Of a stretch of DNA of 64,000 nt, positions 20,583 to 28,572 are shown in pieces. The position numbers and the translations under genes were made by a program. The stretch comes from Microcella daejeonensis. GTDB taxonomy: Bacteria; Actinomycetota; Actinomycetes; Actinomycetales; Microbacteriaceae. The DNA lies in the NCBI RefSeq assembly GCF_026625045.1, contig NZ_CP113089.1, forward strand, positions 744,001-808,000. The letters run 5' to 3'. Position 1 is the stretch's first letter. The number at the start of each line of letters is the position of its first letter. Under the pieces are notes generated by a model. It was not told where the DNA came from. It ran no database searches and saw nothing but the letters and a program-made list of their open reading frames with translations.

Positions 20583-21134
20583 CTACTCGTAGACGTGCGG
20601 GGCGAGCACGCCGATGGCCCGCAGGTTGCGGTACCGCTCGGCGTAGTCGAGGCCGTAGCCGACCACGAAGGCGGGCGGGATCTCGAAGCCGACGTACTCG
20701 ACGTGCACCTCGACCTTGGCCGCCTCGGGCTTGCGCAGCAGCGCGAGCACCTTGACGCTGCGGGCGCCGCGCGATTCGAGGTTGGCCGTGAGCCACGAGA
20801 GGGTGAGCCCCGAGTCGATGATGTCCTCGACGATGAGCACGTCGCGGCCGGCGATCTCGGTGTCGAGGTCCTTCAGGATGCGCACGACGCCGCTCGACTG
20901 GGTGCTCGCGCCGTAGCTCGAGACGGCCATCCAGTCCATCTCCACGTGCATGCGCAGCTCGCGCGCGAAGTCGGCCATGACCATGACGGCGCCCTTGAGC
21001 ACGCCGACGAGCAGCGGCGGGTTGTCGGCGTAGTCGGCCTCGACGCGGCGGGCCAGCTCGGCGAGCTTGGCGTGGATCTCGTGCTCGGTGATGAGCACCT
21101 CGGTCAGATCCGCGCGGATGTCCTCGACGTCCAT
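20583..21134 (-). CDS. hpt: Hypoxanthine phosphoribosyltransferase
   Basis: Hpt salvages hypoxanthine and guanine with PRPP to IMP and GMP. The 183-residue protein has LLVGVLKGAVMVMADFAREL (PPi loop), SYGASTQSSG flexible loop, VLIVEDIIDSGLTL (PRPP-binding loop) and VGYGLDYAERYRNL near the C-terminus. ATG 21134 overlaps the tilS stop (TGATG), giving the classical tilS-hpt-ftsH order. Confidence 0.97.
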   Translation of the reverse strand: MDVEDIRADLTEVLITEHEIHAKLAELARRVEADYADNPPLLVGVLKGAVMVMADFARELRMHVEMDWMAVSSYGASTQSSGVVRILKDLDTEIAGRDVLIVEDIIDSGLTLSWLTANLESRGARSVKVLALLRKPEAAKVEVHVEYVGFEIPPAFVVGYGLDYAERYRNLRAIGVLAPHVYE

Positions 21135-22198
21135 CAGTCTCCTCGTTCGATCGGGTGGGGGTCGTCGGCGTCGCGCGCCCCGGAGTCGGCGGGCGCCGCC
21201 GTGAAGACGAGGCGGCCGGCCGTGCGCTCCACCCTAATGCCGGGCAGGTGCAGGGGCTTCTGGCCGTGCCAGTCGGTGACGAGCCGCGCGACCTCGAGCG
21301 TCTGGGTGCGGCTGAGCGAGGCGCCAAACTCGACGCGGGCGACGAGCCGGATGAGCCGGTGGCGCAGGGCGGCCGGGTTGGCGGCGAGCGCGGCGACGGG
21401 CAGCGAGCATCCCGCCTCCTCCAGCTCGACGAGCTCCTCGGCGACCTCGTCGACCATGGCGTCGAGCGCCTCGGCGTCCTCCCGCACGATCGCGGCGGTG
21501 CGGGCGAGCGCCTCGATGACGCCCGCATCGAGGTCGCGCTCGAGCATCGGCAGGATGCTGCACCGCACCCGCACGCGGGCGAAGCGCTCCTCGGCGTTGT
21601 GCGGGTCGTGCCAGGGCTCGAGGCCGGCGTCGGCGCAGGCCGCCGCCGTGGTCGCCCGGCGCACGCCGAGCAGCGGACGCCGCACGGTGCCGCGCACCGC
21701 GCTCATGCCCTGCAGGCTGCCCGTGCCGCTGCCGCGCGCGAGGCCCAGCAGTACGGTCTCGGCCTGGTCGTCGAGGGTGTGCCCGAGCAGCATGGCGGCC
21801 GCGCCCGTCTCGGCGACGGCCGCGTCGAGCGCCGCGGAGCGGGCGGCGCGCGCCGCGGCCTCGGGCCCTCCGGAGGTCCCGACGACCACGCGGCGCACGA
21901 GCACCGGGTCGAGGCCGAGCGCGCGCGCCTGGGCCGCGGCCCGCTCGGCGACCTGCGCCGAGTCGGCCTGCAGCCCGTGGTCGACGATGACGGCTCCCGC
22001 GCGGCGGCCGGCGCGGGGCGCCTCGGCGGCGGTCGCGAGGGCGAGCGCGAGCGAGTCGGCTCCGCCGCTGAGGGCGACGAGGGCGAGCGAGCCGTCGGGC
22101 AGGGCGTCGAGGTGCTCGCGCACGGCGCGGCGCACGTCGGCGAGCGCGGGGGTGAGGCGCGGGCGACGCGGGTGCTCCGACGGGCTCGTGGGGGGCAT
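21134..22198 (-). CDS. tilS: tRNA(Ile)-lysidine synthase
   Basis: TilS modifies C34 of the CAU-anticodon tRNA-Ile to lysidine so that it reads AUA. The 354-residue protein has the PP-loop SGGADS (residues 44-49), the HTLDDQAET motif and [10 protein letters not shown], and a short C-terminal substrate domain, normal for actinobacteria. A TAACCT box six bases before ATG 22198 suggests a leaderless message. It is the first gene of a run (tilS, hpt, then ftsH and folate genes) and divergent from ppa. Confidence 0.95.
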   Translation of the reverse strand: MPPTSPSEHPRRPRLTPALADVRRAVREHLDALPDGSLALVALSGGADSLALALATAAEAPRAGRRAGAVIVDHGLQADSAQVAERAAAQARALGLDPVLVRRVVVGTSGGPEAAARAARSAALDAAVAETGAAAMLLGHTLDDQAETVLLGLARGSGTGSLQGMSAVRGTVRRPLLGVRRATTAAACADAGLEPWHDPHNAEERFARVRVRCSILPMLERDLDAGVIEALARTAAIVREDAEALDAMVDEVAEELVELEEAGCSLPVAALAANPAALRHRLIRLVARVEFGASLSRTQTLEVARLVTDWHGQKPLHLPGIRVERTAGRLVFTAAPADSGARDADDPHPIERGD

Positions 22199-22204
22199 CC
22201 CCTA

Positions 22205-22210
22205 AGGTTA
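22205..22210 (-). promoter_or_regulatory. Predicted -10 box, leaderless start of tilS
   Basis: TAACCT on the minus strand, six bases before ATG 22198. Confidence 0.4.
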
Positions 22211-22266
22211 AGGCGCTTCGGGGCCGTCACCGGTGCCCCGATCTTCCCCCTCTTCTAGGAGCGTTC

Positions 22267-22758
22267 ATGGGCGCCTACCCCGCCGTCATCGAGATCCCCA
22301 AGGGCAGCCGCAACAAGTACGAGGTCGACCACGAGACCGGTCGCGTCTTCCTCGACCGCGTGCTCTACACGACCTTCGTCTACCCGACCGACTACGGCTA
22401 CTTCGAGAACACCCTCGGGCTCGACGGCGACCCCGTCGACGTGCTCGTGCTGCTCGACTACCCGCTGTTCCCCGGCGTGGGCGTGAACGTCCGCCCGGTC
22501 GGCGTCTTCAACATGACGGATGACGGCGGCAGCGACGCGAAGGTCATCGCCGTGCCGGCGAAGGACCCGCGCTGGGACCACATCCAGGACGTCACCGACA
22601 TCCCCGAGTTCACGCGCAAGGAGATCGAGCACTTCTTCGAGCACTACAAGGACCTCGAGCCCGGCAAGTGGGTCAAGACCGAGGGCTGGGGCGACGCCGC
22701 CGAGGCCGAGTCGATCATCCAGGCCGGCATCGCCGCCTACGTGCCGCACGAGCACTAG
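22267..22758 (+). CDS. ppa: Inorganic pyrophosphatase
   Basis: Ppa hydrolyses pyrophosphate and pulls biosynthetic reactions forward. The 163-residue soluble family I enzyme shows [14 protein letters not shown] at the N-terminus, [24 protein letters not shown] (the metal-binding Asp residues) and KDPRW. ATG 22267 has AGGAGCG directly upstream with normal spacing. It is divergent from tilS and ends before a strong two-way hairpin. Confidence 0.97.
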   Translation: MGAYPAVIEIPKGSRNKYEVDHETGRVFLDRVLYTTFVYPTDYGYFENTLGLDGDPVDVLVLLDYPLFPGVGVNVRPVGVFNMTDDGGSDAKVIAVPAKDPRWDHIQDVTDIPEFTRKEIEHFFEHYKDLEPGKWVKTEGWGDAAEAESIIQAGIAAYVPHEH

Positions 22759-22787
22759 AACCTCCGCCGCGGTCGTCGCGGCGCAGC

Positions 22788-22825
22788 ACGAAGCCCCCGC
22801 CGGGTACTCCGGGCGGGGGCTTCGT
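22788..22825. terminator. Bidirectional hairpin between ppa and the M23 peptidase gene
   Basis: A perfect 14-bp stem (ACGAAGCCCCCGCC 22788-22801 with 22812-22825), 10-base loop, 29 bases after the ppa stop and 20 bases beyond the convergent M23 gene stop; it can serve both. Confidence 0.85.
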
Positions 22826-22844
22826 CGTACGGGGCGGATACGGG

Positions 22845-24245
22845 CTAGAGCCCGACGCCGCGCGCCCGGAGGAACTGGTACGGGTCGACGAGTCCGCCGC
22901 CCTCCCGCATCTCGAGGTGGAGGTGGGGCCCCGTCGAGGCGCCCGTGGTGCCGGTGCGGGCGATGTGCTGGCCCGCCGAGACCTGGGCGCCGTACCCGAC
23001 GAGGATCCCGCCCTGCTGGATGTGCGAGTAGCTCGACGTCACGCCGCCGCCGTGGTTGATGATGATGTGGTACCCGTAGTTGCCGTTCCAGCCGGCGAAG
23101 GTGACCGTGCCGCCGCCCACCGCGAAGATCGGGGTGCCGCCGCCCGCCGCGAAGTCGGTGCCGGCGTGCAACCGCAGGTCGCCGTAGATGGGGTGGATGC
23201 GGTTGCCGAAGTGCGAGGAGACGTAGCCGTACGAGGGGCGGGCCCAGCCGCTCGACACGGGCACGCCGGCGCCGGTACCGCCGCCGCCACCGCCACCGCC
23301 ACCGCCGTTGCCCGCGTTCGCCGCAGCCTCCTGCTCGCGGCGGATGCGCTCGGCCTCGGCCGCGGCAGCGGCGCGCTCCCGCTCGGCGCGGGCGGCCGCC
23401 TCAGCGGCTTCGCGACGCTTGCGCTCCTCCTCGATGCGGATCCGCTCGCCCTCCTGGTACTGGGCCTCGGTGACGGTGAGGGCGCCCTCGAGCGCTTCGA
23501 GCTGCAGCTCGAGCCGCACCTGGTTCTCCTGCTGGGCGACGAGCGCGGCCTCAGCGGCCTGCTGGGCGGCCTGCGCCTCGGCCAGCGCCTGCTCGGCGAC
23601 GACGCGCAGCTCCTCGCGCAGCGTGCGGGCCACCTGCGCCTGGTCGCTGAGCGACTGCGCGGCCTGCTGGTCGCGCCGGGCCTCGGCGTAGATGCCGTCG
23701 GCCTGCTCGGTGATCTTGCTGGCGTAGCCGAGGCGCGAGAGCAGGCCCTCGGCCTGGTCGGGGTTGCCGAAGAGCGAGGCGGAGAGGTCTCCGCCGCCGG
23801 AGCGGCTCAGCTCGGCGATGAAGCGACCGGCGCGCTGACGGGAGTCGTCGGCAGTGACCTGCGCGGCATCGGCCTGCGCCTGCAGCTCGTTCGCCTCGAA
23901 GTCGGCCTCGTCGAAAGCGGTCTGCGCCTCGAAGTACTCGGTGCCCTTCTTCTCGGCCTCGGCCTGCGCGGCCGCGACCTGCTGCTGCAGGCCGGCGATG
24001 AGCGAGCGCACGGAAGCGGCCTCCTGGGCGGCCCGACCGACGTCGGCCTTGGCCTCCTGCACGTCCTCCCACGTCGGGTAGGTGGCGGCGGAGGCGGGGC
24101 TCTGCTCGGAGGTGATGCCGATGGAGCCGACGAGCAGCGCGACCGCGACGGCGGCGATGAGCGGCATGATGCGGCGTCGGCGAGCGGGCCGGACGGCGAC
24201 GCCCCCGGTCGTTCCGACGCTGGCGCGCCCGGTCTTCCTGCTCAT
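22845..24245 (-). CDS. Secreted M23 (LytM-type) peptidoglycan endopeptidase with coiled coil
   Basis: This 466-residue protein has a basic N-terminus, a signal or anchor segment (about residues 29-52), a long Ala/Glu/Gln-rich coiled coil (about 60-325) with a break at RFIAELSRSGGGDLSASLFGNPDQAEGLLSRL, a polyglycine linker, and a C-terminal M23 domain with the zinc ligands in LHAGTDFAA and GPHLHLEMREGG. The layout resembles EnvC- and RipA-like cell-division hydrolases, in which the coiled coil holds the peptidase inactive until it is engaged by an FtsEX-type partner; that role is inference. GTG 24251, two codons upstream, is an alternative start. It converges on ppa. Confidence 0.88.
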   Translation of the reverse strand: MSRKTGRASVGTTGGVAVRPARRRRIMPLIAAVAVALLVGSIGITSEQSPASAATYPTWEDVQEAKADVGRAAQEAASVRSLIAGLQQQVAAAQAEAEKKGTEYFEAQTAFDEADFEANELQAQADAAQVTADDSRQRAGRFIAELSRSGGGDLSASLFGNPDQAEGLLSRLGYASKITEQADGIYAEARRDQQAAQSLSDQAQVARTLREELRVVAEQALAEAQAAQQAAEAALVAQQENQVRLELQLEALEGALTVTEAQYQEGERIRIEEERKRREAAEAAARAERERAAAAAEAERIRREQEAAANAGNGGGGGGGGGGTGAGVPVSSGWARPSYGYVSSHFGNRIHPIYGDLRLHAGTDFAAGGGTPIFAVGGGTVTFAGWNGNYGYHIIINHGGGVTSSYSHIQQGGILVGYGAQVSAGQHIARTGTTGASTGPHLHLEMREGGGLVDPYQFLRARGVGL

Positions 24246-24543
24246 TCTCACGATTCCATCCCCCGATGGTTGCGTTATGTCAGCACACTCACACGCGCAC
24301 CATCGACCACAGTAACAACGGATGCCCGGCGCGGCCAGTGCCGCGCACCCCCGTCTTCGGGGGCACCGCGGCGCGCCGCGCGGGCATCCTCTCGGGCCGA
24401 ACCTAACCGCGCACACGCCCGCGGGCCGGAGGGCGCACCGGCGCGCCGCGCATCCACCCGACCCCGCGGTCTGCTCGGTTTGGTGTTTCGGCGCGAGCCC
24501 GGCTATGCTCGTGCCTCGGTTGCTGTGCGGGTGACACCGCTAC

Positions 24544-24616
24544 GGCCCCATCGTTTAGTGGCCTAGGACACCGCCCTTTCACGGCGGCAGCACGGGTTCG
24601 AATCCCGTTGGGGTCA
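24544..24616 (+). tRNA. tRNA-Glu (anticodon TTC)
   Basis: A full cloverleaf of 73 bases: acceptor stem GGCCCCA with TGGGGTC, anticodon stem CCGCC/GGCGG with loop CTTTCAC (TTC at 24578-24580), T-arm with loop TTCGAAT, discriminator A. CCA is not encoded. Confidence 0.97.
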
Positions 24617-24659
24617 CGGAACAGCACGACAGGATTTACCCCCATAATTGAATACGTAA

Positions 24660-24733
24660 GGCCCTGTAGCGCAGTTGGTTAGCGCGCCGCCCTGTCACGG
24701 CGGAGGTCGCCGGTTCAAGTCCGGTCAGGGTCG
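24660..24733 (+). tRNA. tRNA-Asp (anticodon GTC)
   Basis: A cloverleaf of 74 bases: acceptor GGCCCTG with CAGGGTC, anticodon stem CCGCC/GGCGG with loop CTGTCAC (GTC at 24694-24696), T-loop TTCAAGT, discriminator G. CCA follows in the DNA (24734-24736). Confidence 0.97.
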
Positions 24734-24744
24734 CCACGGCGACG

Positions 24745-24766
24745 AGCCCTCTCTTCGGAGGGGGCT
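24745..24766 (+). terminator. Terminator after tRNA-Asp
   Basis: A 9-bp stem with one G-U pair (AGCCCTCTC 24745-24753 with 24758-24766) closed by a TTCG tetraloop and followed by TGTT; lies nine bases after the tRNA-Asp CCA. Confidence 0.75.
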
Positions 24767-24800
24767 TGTTCCGTCAGAGGGGGGTTTCCTCTCCTCGCAC

Positions 24801-24873
24801 GGCTCTGTAGCTCAGTTGGTAGAGCGCACGACTGAAAATCGTGAGGTCACGGGATCGACGCCCGTCGGAGCCA
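24801..24873 (+). tRNA. tRNA-Phe (anticodon GAA)
   Basis: A cloverleaf of 73 bases: acceptor GGCTCTG with CGGAGCC, anticodon stem CACGA/TCGTG with loop CTGAAAA (GAA), discriminator A, CCA encoded at 24874-24876. The T-loop reads ATCGACG, so position 54 is A instead of the usual T. Confidence 0.96.
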
Positions 24874-24883
24874 CCACCTCTCG

Positions 24884-24906
24884 AACCCCCGCCCCGTGCG
24901 GGGGTT
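24884..24906 (+). terminator. Terminator after tRNA-Phe
   Basis: Perfect 9-bp stem AACCCCCGC (24884-24892) with 24898-24906, loop CCCGT, then T. Confidence 0.7.
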
Positions 24907-25103
24907 TCGTGCTCTCCGAGCCGCTCACGGCGGACGCTGTTCGGCAGGTGTAGCGCCGAGGCAGGCGCCTCAGTCCCCGTGGAAGGAGCAGGCGCCCTCC
25001 TTGATGAGGGTCGTACCGCTCCTGCGGTGCGCGTTCGACAGCGGATCAGTTGTGATCATCGAGCCGGGGGCCGACCGTTCCGGATCGAGGGCCGCGACAT
25101 CGA

Positions 25104-25109
25104 TATTCT
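25104..25109 (+). promoter_or_regulatory. Predicted -10 box, leaderless start of the nucleotidyltransferase gene
   Basis: TATTCT six bases before ATG 25116. Confidence 0.45.
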
Positions 25110-25115
25110 CGACGC

Positions 25116-25925
25116 ATGCTCGACGACGCTCGACTTCGGCGGATGGCCGACGACCTGTGCCTCGTTCGCGGAGTGCATGCCGTCTCGCTCGGGGGCAGCC
25201 GCGCCCGCGGAACGCATCGCCCGGATTCGGATTTCGATCTCGGGGTCTACTACGACGTCGGGCTCGATCGCGATGCCCTGGAAGAACTCGCGTCACGCTG
25301 GTCGGATCAGCCCGTTCCGGTCGCGGGCCCCGGCGGATGGGGACCCTGGGTCGACGGGGGCGCGTGGTTGACGGTGGATGGCACCCCCGTGGACTGGATC
25401 CTGCGCGATCGACGACGCGTGATCGAGCAGGCTGAACGGGCCCTACGGGGTGACTTCGCGTTCCACTACCAACCCGGGCACCCCCTCGGGTTCCTCGACG
25501 TGGCGTACGCCGCCGAGGTCGTCACCAGCGTGCACCTGCATGACGACGAGGGGATGCTGGGCGAGATCTCCCGACGGCTCGATCCTTATCCGACCGCTCT
25601 TCGGGCCAGCTTGCTGAGCAACATGTGGCAGATCGACTTCCTTCTCGATGGAGCGTCGAAGGCCGCACGTTCGTCCGACGTCGCGTATGTCACCCTGTGC
25701 CTCACGACCGCATCCATGGTGGCCGCTCACGGCTGGCACGCCGCCGCCGGTAACTGGATCACGACGGAGAAATCCCTTCTGCCGGGTGTCGCTCGCCTTC
25801 CGATCGACACGCGCAACTTCACCGAGACGATTACGTTCATCCTCAGCCGCATCGGCGAGACCCCGGAGGAGCTTCACGCCGCGATCTCTGCGATGCGCAG
25901 CGCCCCTCGCCCACCTCTCGACTAG
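25116..25925 (+). CDS. Nucleotidyltransferase-fold protein (MNT/aminoglycoside adenylyltransferase-like)
   Basis: This 269-residue cytoplasmic protein begins with a nucleotidyltransferase domain: GGSRARGTHRPDSDFDLGVYY (residues 26-46) gives the GS...DxD metal and nucleotide site. The rest (about 80-265) is helical and similar in size to the C-terminal half of such enzymes. The acceptor substrate cannot be told; it could be a small molecule or a tRNA, and an antibiotic-modifying role is not shown. Its codon choice is a little less GC-biased than the neighbours, and it sits right behind tRNA-Phe, a common insertion place, so it may have been acquired. It appears to be leaderless. Confidence 0.75.
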   Translation: MLDDARLRRMADDLCLVRGVHAVSLGGSRARGTHRPDSDFDLGVYYDVGLDRDALEELASRWSDQPVPVAGPGGWGPWVDGGAWLTVDGTPVDWILRDRRRVIEQAERALRGDFAFHYQPGHPLGFLDVAYAAEVVTSVHLHDDEGMLGEISRRLDPYPTALRASLLSNMWQIDFLLDGASKAARSSDVAYVTLCLTTASMVAAHGWHAAAGNWITTEKSLLPGVARLPIDTRNFTETITFILSRIGETPEELHAAISAMRSAPRPPLD

Positions 25926-26029
25926 CGACGTCGTACGATTGGCATTCGCCGCTCTTCCAACGCGCGGCCTGTCGCACTACCGTGTGGACGCGGGCGCGCG
26001 CCCGCTCCGGCAGCACCGAGGAGCCCCCC

Positions 26030-26506
26030 ATGGCCGAGCAGGACGACACCGGCACGATGAGCGCCCGCGAGCGCGCCGCCATGAAGGAGCGCGCGGCCGA
26101 GCTGCGCGCCGAGGCGAAGCGCGCCAAGGGCTCGGCGAAGACCGAGCAGCAGGCGCAGGACGTGCGCGACCGCATCGCCGAGATGCCCGAGGCCGACCGC
26201 GTGCTCGCCGAGAGGGTGCACGCGCTGGTGGCCGAGGAGGCCCCGCAGCTCGCTCCGAAGACCTGGTACGGGATGCCCGCCTGGGCCCGCGACGGAAAGG
26301 TGGTCGTCTTCTTCCAGGGCGCCGAGAAGTTCGAGGCGCGCTACGCCACCCTCGGCTTCAGCGACCAGGCGGCGCTCGACGAGGGCACCATGTGGGCGAG
26401 CTCGTACGCGCTGACCGGCATCGGCGAGGCCGAGGAGCAGCGGATCCGCGCACTGCTGCGCCGAGCATCCACCCCGCCCGCCGCCGACGGGGCGACGGGC
26501 CCGTGA
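26030..26506 (+). CDS. DUF1801-like protein (YdhG-type fold)
   Basis: This 158-residue protein has a charged N-terminal helix (ERAAMKERAAELRAEAKRAKG, residues about 14-34) followed by a DUF1801-like domain: VHALVAEEAPQLAPKTWYGMPAWARDGKVVVFFQGAEKFEARYATLGF. Small proteins of this fold include the Bacillus YdhG iron chaperone relative; the actinobacterial ones have no known function. The start ATG 26030 has GAGGAG seven bases before it. It stands alone upstream of a DUF554 gene on the same strand. Confidence 0.75.
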   Translation: MAEQDDTGTMSARERAAMKERAAELRAEAKRAKGSAKTEQQAQDVRDRIAEMPEADRVLAERVHALVAEEAPQLAPKTWYGMPAWARDGKVVVFFQGAEKFEARYATLGFSDQAALDEGTMWASSYALTGIGEAEEQRIRALLRRASTPPAADGATGP

Positions 26507-26592
26507 CGCGCTGAGCGGCACCGCACCCGCCCCGCTCTAGACTCGCCTGCGGCCATCCGCTGGGGGCGGCCCGGAAGAGGCGAGGAGCGCGC

Positions 26593-27405
26593 GTGCCCGG
26601 ACTCGGCACACTGCTGAACATCGTGGCGATCCTCGCCGGCGCGGCCATCGGCGTCGCCCTCGGCAACCGTCTGCCCGAGCGCACCACGCGCGTCGTCACC
26701 GACGCCCTCGGACTCGTCGTGCTCGTGATCGGCGGCCTCAACCTCGCCTCGCTCACCGACGCCGCCTTCGTCGCCGAGGTCAGCGCCGGTGGCACGCTGC
26801 TCGTCGTGCTCGGCGCGCTGCTCCTCGGCGGCATCGCGGGCTCGCTGCTGCGCATCGAGCAGCGCCTGGAGGACTTCGGCGGGTGGCTGCAGCGGCGGTT
26901 CTCGCGCGGCACGGAAACGCAGGAGGGAGCATCCCGCCCCCTCGACGACACCACGACCGGTCTCGTGACGATCGCCGCGCTGAGCCCGCGCGAGCGCTTC
27001 ATCACGGGCTTCGTGGATGCCTCGCTCGTGTTCGCGATCGGCCCGCTCGCCATCCTCGGCGCCTTCGCCGACGGCACGGGTCAGGGCATCGACCAGCTGG
27101 CCCTCAAATCGGTGCTCGACGGGTTCGGATCGATCGCCTTCGCCGCCTCGCTCGGGTGGGGGGTCGCGGCGGCGGCGCTCCCGGTCGGCATCTGGCAGGG
27201 CGGCCTCACCCTGCTGGCCGTGCTGCTCGGCTCGGTCATGGGCGACGCCGCGATCGCCGCCATCACGGCGACGGGCGGCGTGCTGCTGCTCGGCGTCGGC
27301 CTGCGGCTGCTCAACGTGCGGGCCGTCGCGGTCGGCGATCTGCTGCCCGCGCTCATCGTCGCCCCCCTGCTCACGGTCGCGATCGGGGCGCTCGGCATCG
27401 TCTAG
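26593..27405 (+). CDS. DUF554 membrane protein
   Basis: This 270-residue membrane protein has the DUF554 signature: PGLGTLLNIVAILAGAAIGVALG at the N-terminus, GGIAGSLLRIEQRLEDFG after the third segment, and FITGFVDASLVFAIGPLAILGA, with seven or so membrane segments in total. Members such as Bacillus YdfK are membrane proteins of unknown substrate. GTG 26593 has GAGGAG seven bases before it. It converges on the rhodanese gene, and only 51 bases separate the stops. Confidence 0.85.
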   Translation: MPGLGTLLNIVAILAGAAIGVALGNRLPERTTRVVTDALGLVVLVIGGLNLASLTDAAFVAEVSAGGTLLVVLGALLLGGIAGSLLRIEQRLEDFGGWLQRRFSRGTETQEGASRPLDDTTTGLVTIAALSPRERFITGFVDASLVFAIGPLAILGAFADGTGQGIDQLALKSVLDGFGSIAFAASLGWGVAAAALPVGIWQGGLTLLAVLLGSVMGDAAIAAITATGGVLLLGVGLRLLNVRAVAVGDLLPALIVAPLLTVAIGALGIV

Positions 27406-27456
27406 CCGACGCGCCTCGCGGAGCCGGTGCCAGCACCGGTGCCGGCGGCGCGCGCC

Positions 27457-27975
27457 TCAGCAGTCGCAGCGGATGGCGCCCGCGGGCTCAGCACCGACGA
27501 GCACCGCCCCGAGCCGCTCCCCCGCGGCGAGCGCCGCGACCGACGCCGCCCCGCCCTCGACGGGCGCCGTCAGCGGATCGGCCGCGCGCGTGAGCGACCC
27601 GGCCTCGCTGTGCAGCGGCAGCCCCTCGCGCGCCCAGTACTCGAAGCCGCCCAGCATCTCCTTCACCCGGAACCCGAGCGCCGACAGCTCGAGCGCCGCC
27701 TTCACGCCGCCGTTGCAGGCCGGCCCCCAGCAGTGCACGACGATCGGGATGCCCGCATCCAGCTCGCCGGATCGCGCGGCGATGTCGCCGCGCGGCAGGT
27801 GCACGGCGAAGGGCACGTGGCCCTGCTGCCAGGCGGCGTCACCGCGCACGTCGATCAATACGAAGCGCTCGCCCGCCTCGTGGGCGGCTATCGCGTCGGA
27901 GGGGTCGGTCTCGAACCCGAGGCGCGCGGCGAAGTGGGCTCGTGCCTCAGCGGGGGCGGCGAAGTCTCCGATCAT
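27457..27975 (-). CDS. Rhodanese-like sulfurtransferase with C-terminal Cys-Asp-Cys
   Basis: This 172-residue protein holds one rhodanese domain (about residues 20-118): VLIDVRGDAAWQQGHVPFAVHLP and the active-site loop HCWGPACNGG, in which the first Cys is the persulfide-forming one. A tail of about 50 residues follows, and the chain ends in Cys-Asp-Cys, which could be a redox or metal site. The start ATG 27975 has a TACGCT box six bases upstream, so the message is likely leaderless. It is divergent from a glutaredoxin gene 66 bases away; both proteins handle thiols, so shared control is plausible. Confidence 0.8.
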   Translation of the reverse strand: MIGDFAAPAEARAHFAARLGFETDPSDAIAAHEAGERFVLIDVRGDAAWQQGHVPFAVHLPRGDIAARSGELDAGIPIVVHCWGPACNGGVKAALELSALGFRVKEMLGGFEYWAREGLPLHSEAGSLTRAADPLTAPVEGGAASVAALAAGERLGAVLVGAEPAGAIRCDC

Positions 27976-27981
27976 GGCGCC

Positions 27982-27987
27982 AGCGTA
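27982..27987 (-). promoter_or_regulatory. Predicted -10 box, leaderless start of the rhodanese gene
   Basis: TACGCT on the minus strand, six bases before ATG 27975. Confidence 0.45.
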
Positions 27988-28041
27988 GGGCGCGGGCGCA
28001 CCACGGGGAACATCGCGGCGCCCCCGCGCGTTCCCCCTGGC

Positions 28042-28296
28042 ATGACTACCGACACCGCGACCCCCACCATCACGATGTACGGCGCCGACTGGTGCCGCGA
28101 CTGCCGCCGCACCGAGGCCCTGCTCAACGATCTCGGCGTCGAGTGGACCAAGATCGACGTCGAGGCCAGCGCTGAGGCGGCCGCCGAGGCCCAGGCGATC
28201 AGCGGCCGCATGAGCATCCCCGTCGTGGTGTTCCCCGACGGATCGCACCTCGTCGAGCCGAGCGACGCGGCCGTGCGCGAGAAGCTCGCGCTCTAG
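28042..28296 (+). CDS. Glutaredoxin-like protein with CRDC active site (mycoredoxin/NrdH type)
   Basis: This 84-residue thioredoxin-fold protein has the short glutaredoxin layout: ITMYGADWCRDCRRTEALL (the redox CRDC at residues 18-21), then VEWTKIDVEA, the cis-Pro loop MSIPVVVFPDGS and LVEPSD. Actinobacteria use such proteins with mycothiol (mycoredoxin) or for ribonucleotide reductase (NrdH); the CRDC motif differs from the common CGYC and CVQC, so the electron partner is not clear. It is divergent from the rhodanese gene. Start ATG 28042 fits the length. Confidence 0.85.
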   Translation: MTTDTATPTITMYGADWCRDCRRTEALLNDLGVEWTKIDVEASAEAAAEAQAISGRMSIPVVVFPDGSHLVEPSDAAVREKLAL

Positions 28297-28383
28297 CCGA
28301 GCTCCCGGGCGGCCCGCCCGTCTCCGCGAGGCGTACGCTCGGCAGCAGAAGGCCGTCGAGCCTCACATCGGAGACGAACCACC

Positions 28384-28533
28384 ATGGGCGAGAAGTCCGC
28401 ACGCAAGAACACGACCAAGACCGCCGCATCGAAGACGCTCAAGGAGAAGCGCGTCGCCAAGGCCGACAAGAAGGCCGGCACGAACCGCGCGCAGAACTCC
28501 GACGCCGTCACCAACGCGACGAGCAAGCACTAG
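28384..28533 (+). CDS. 49-residue lysine-rich basic protein
   Basis: This small gene encodes GEKSARKNTTKTAASKTLK...KADKKAGTNRAQNSD, with about a quarter lysine or arginine and no hydrophobic segment. GGAG lies 11 bases before the ATG and the frame ends cleanly at TAG. The abundance of Lys (AAG) codons makes it stand out from its neighbours. I do not recognise a domain; the composition suggests binding to nucleic acid or ribosomes. The 39 bases to the convergent dienelactone hydrolase gene contain an imperfect GC-rich dyad that may end both transcripts. Confidence 0.65.
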   Translation: MGEKSARKNTTKTAASKTLKEKRVAKADKKAGTNRAQNSDAVTNATSKH

Positions 28534-28572
28534 TCCCCCGGCGCCCGCCCGCTCCGACGCGGGCCGGCGGGG

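Noticed and set aside
24876..25116. A possible integration site (attR) behind tRNA-Phe
   Set aside because: I found no copy of the tRNA 3' end downstream and no integrase gene.
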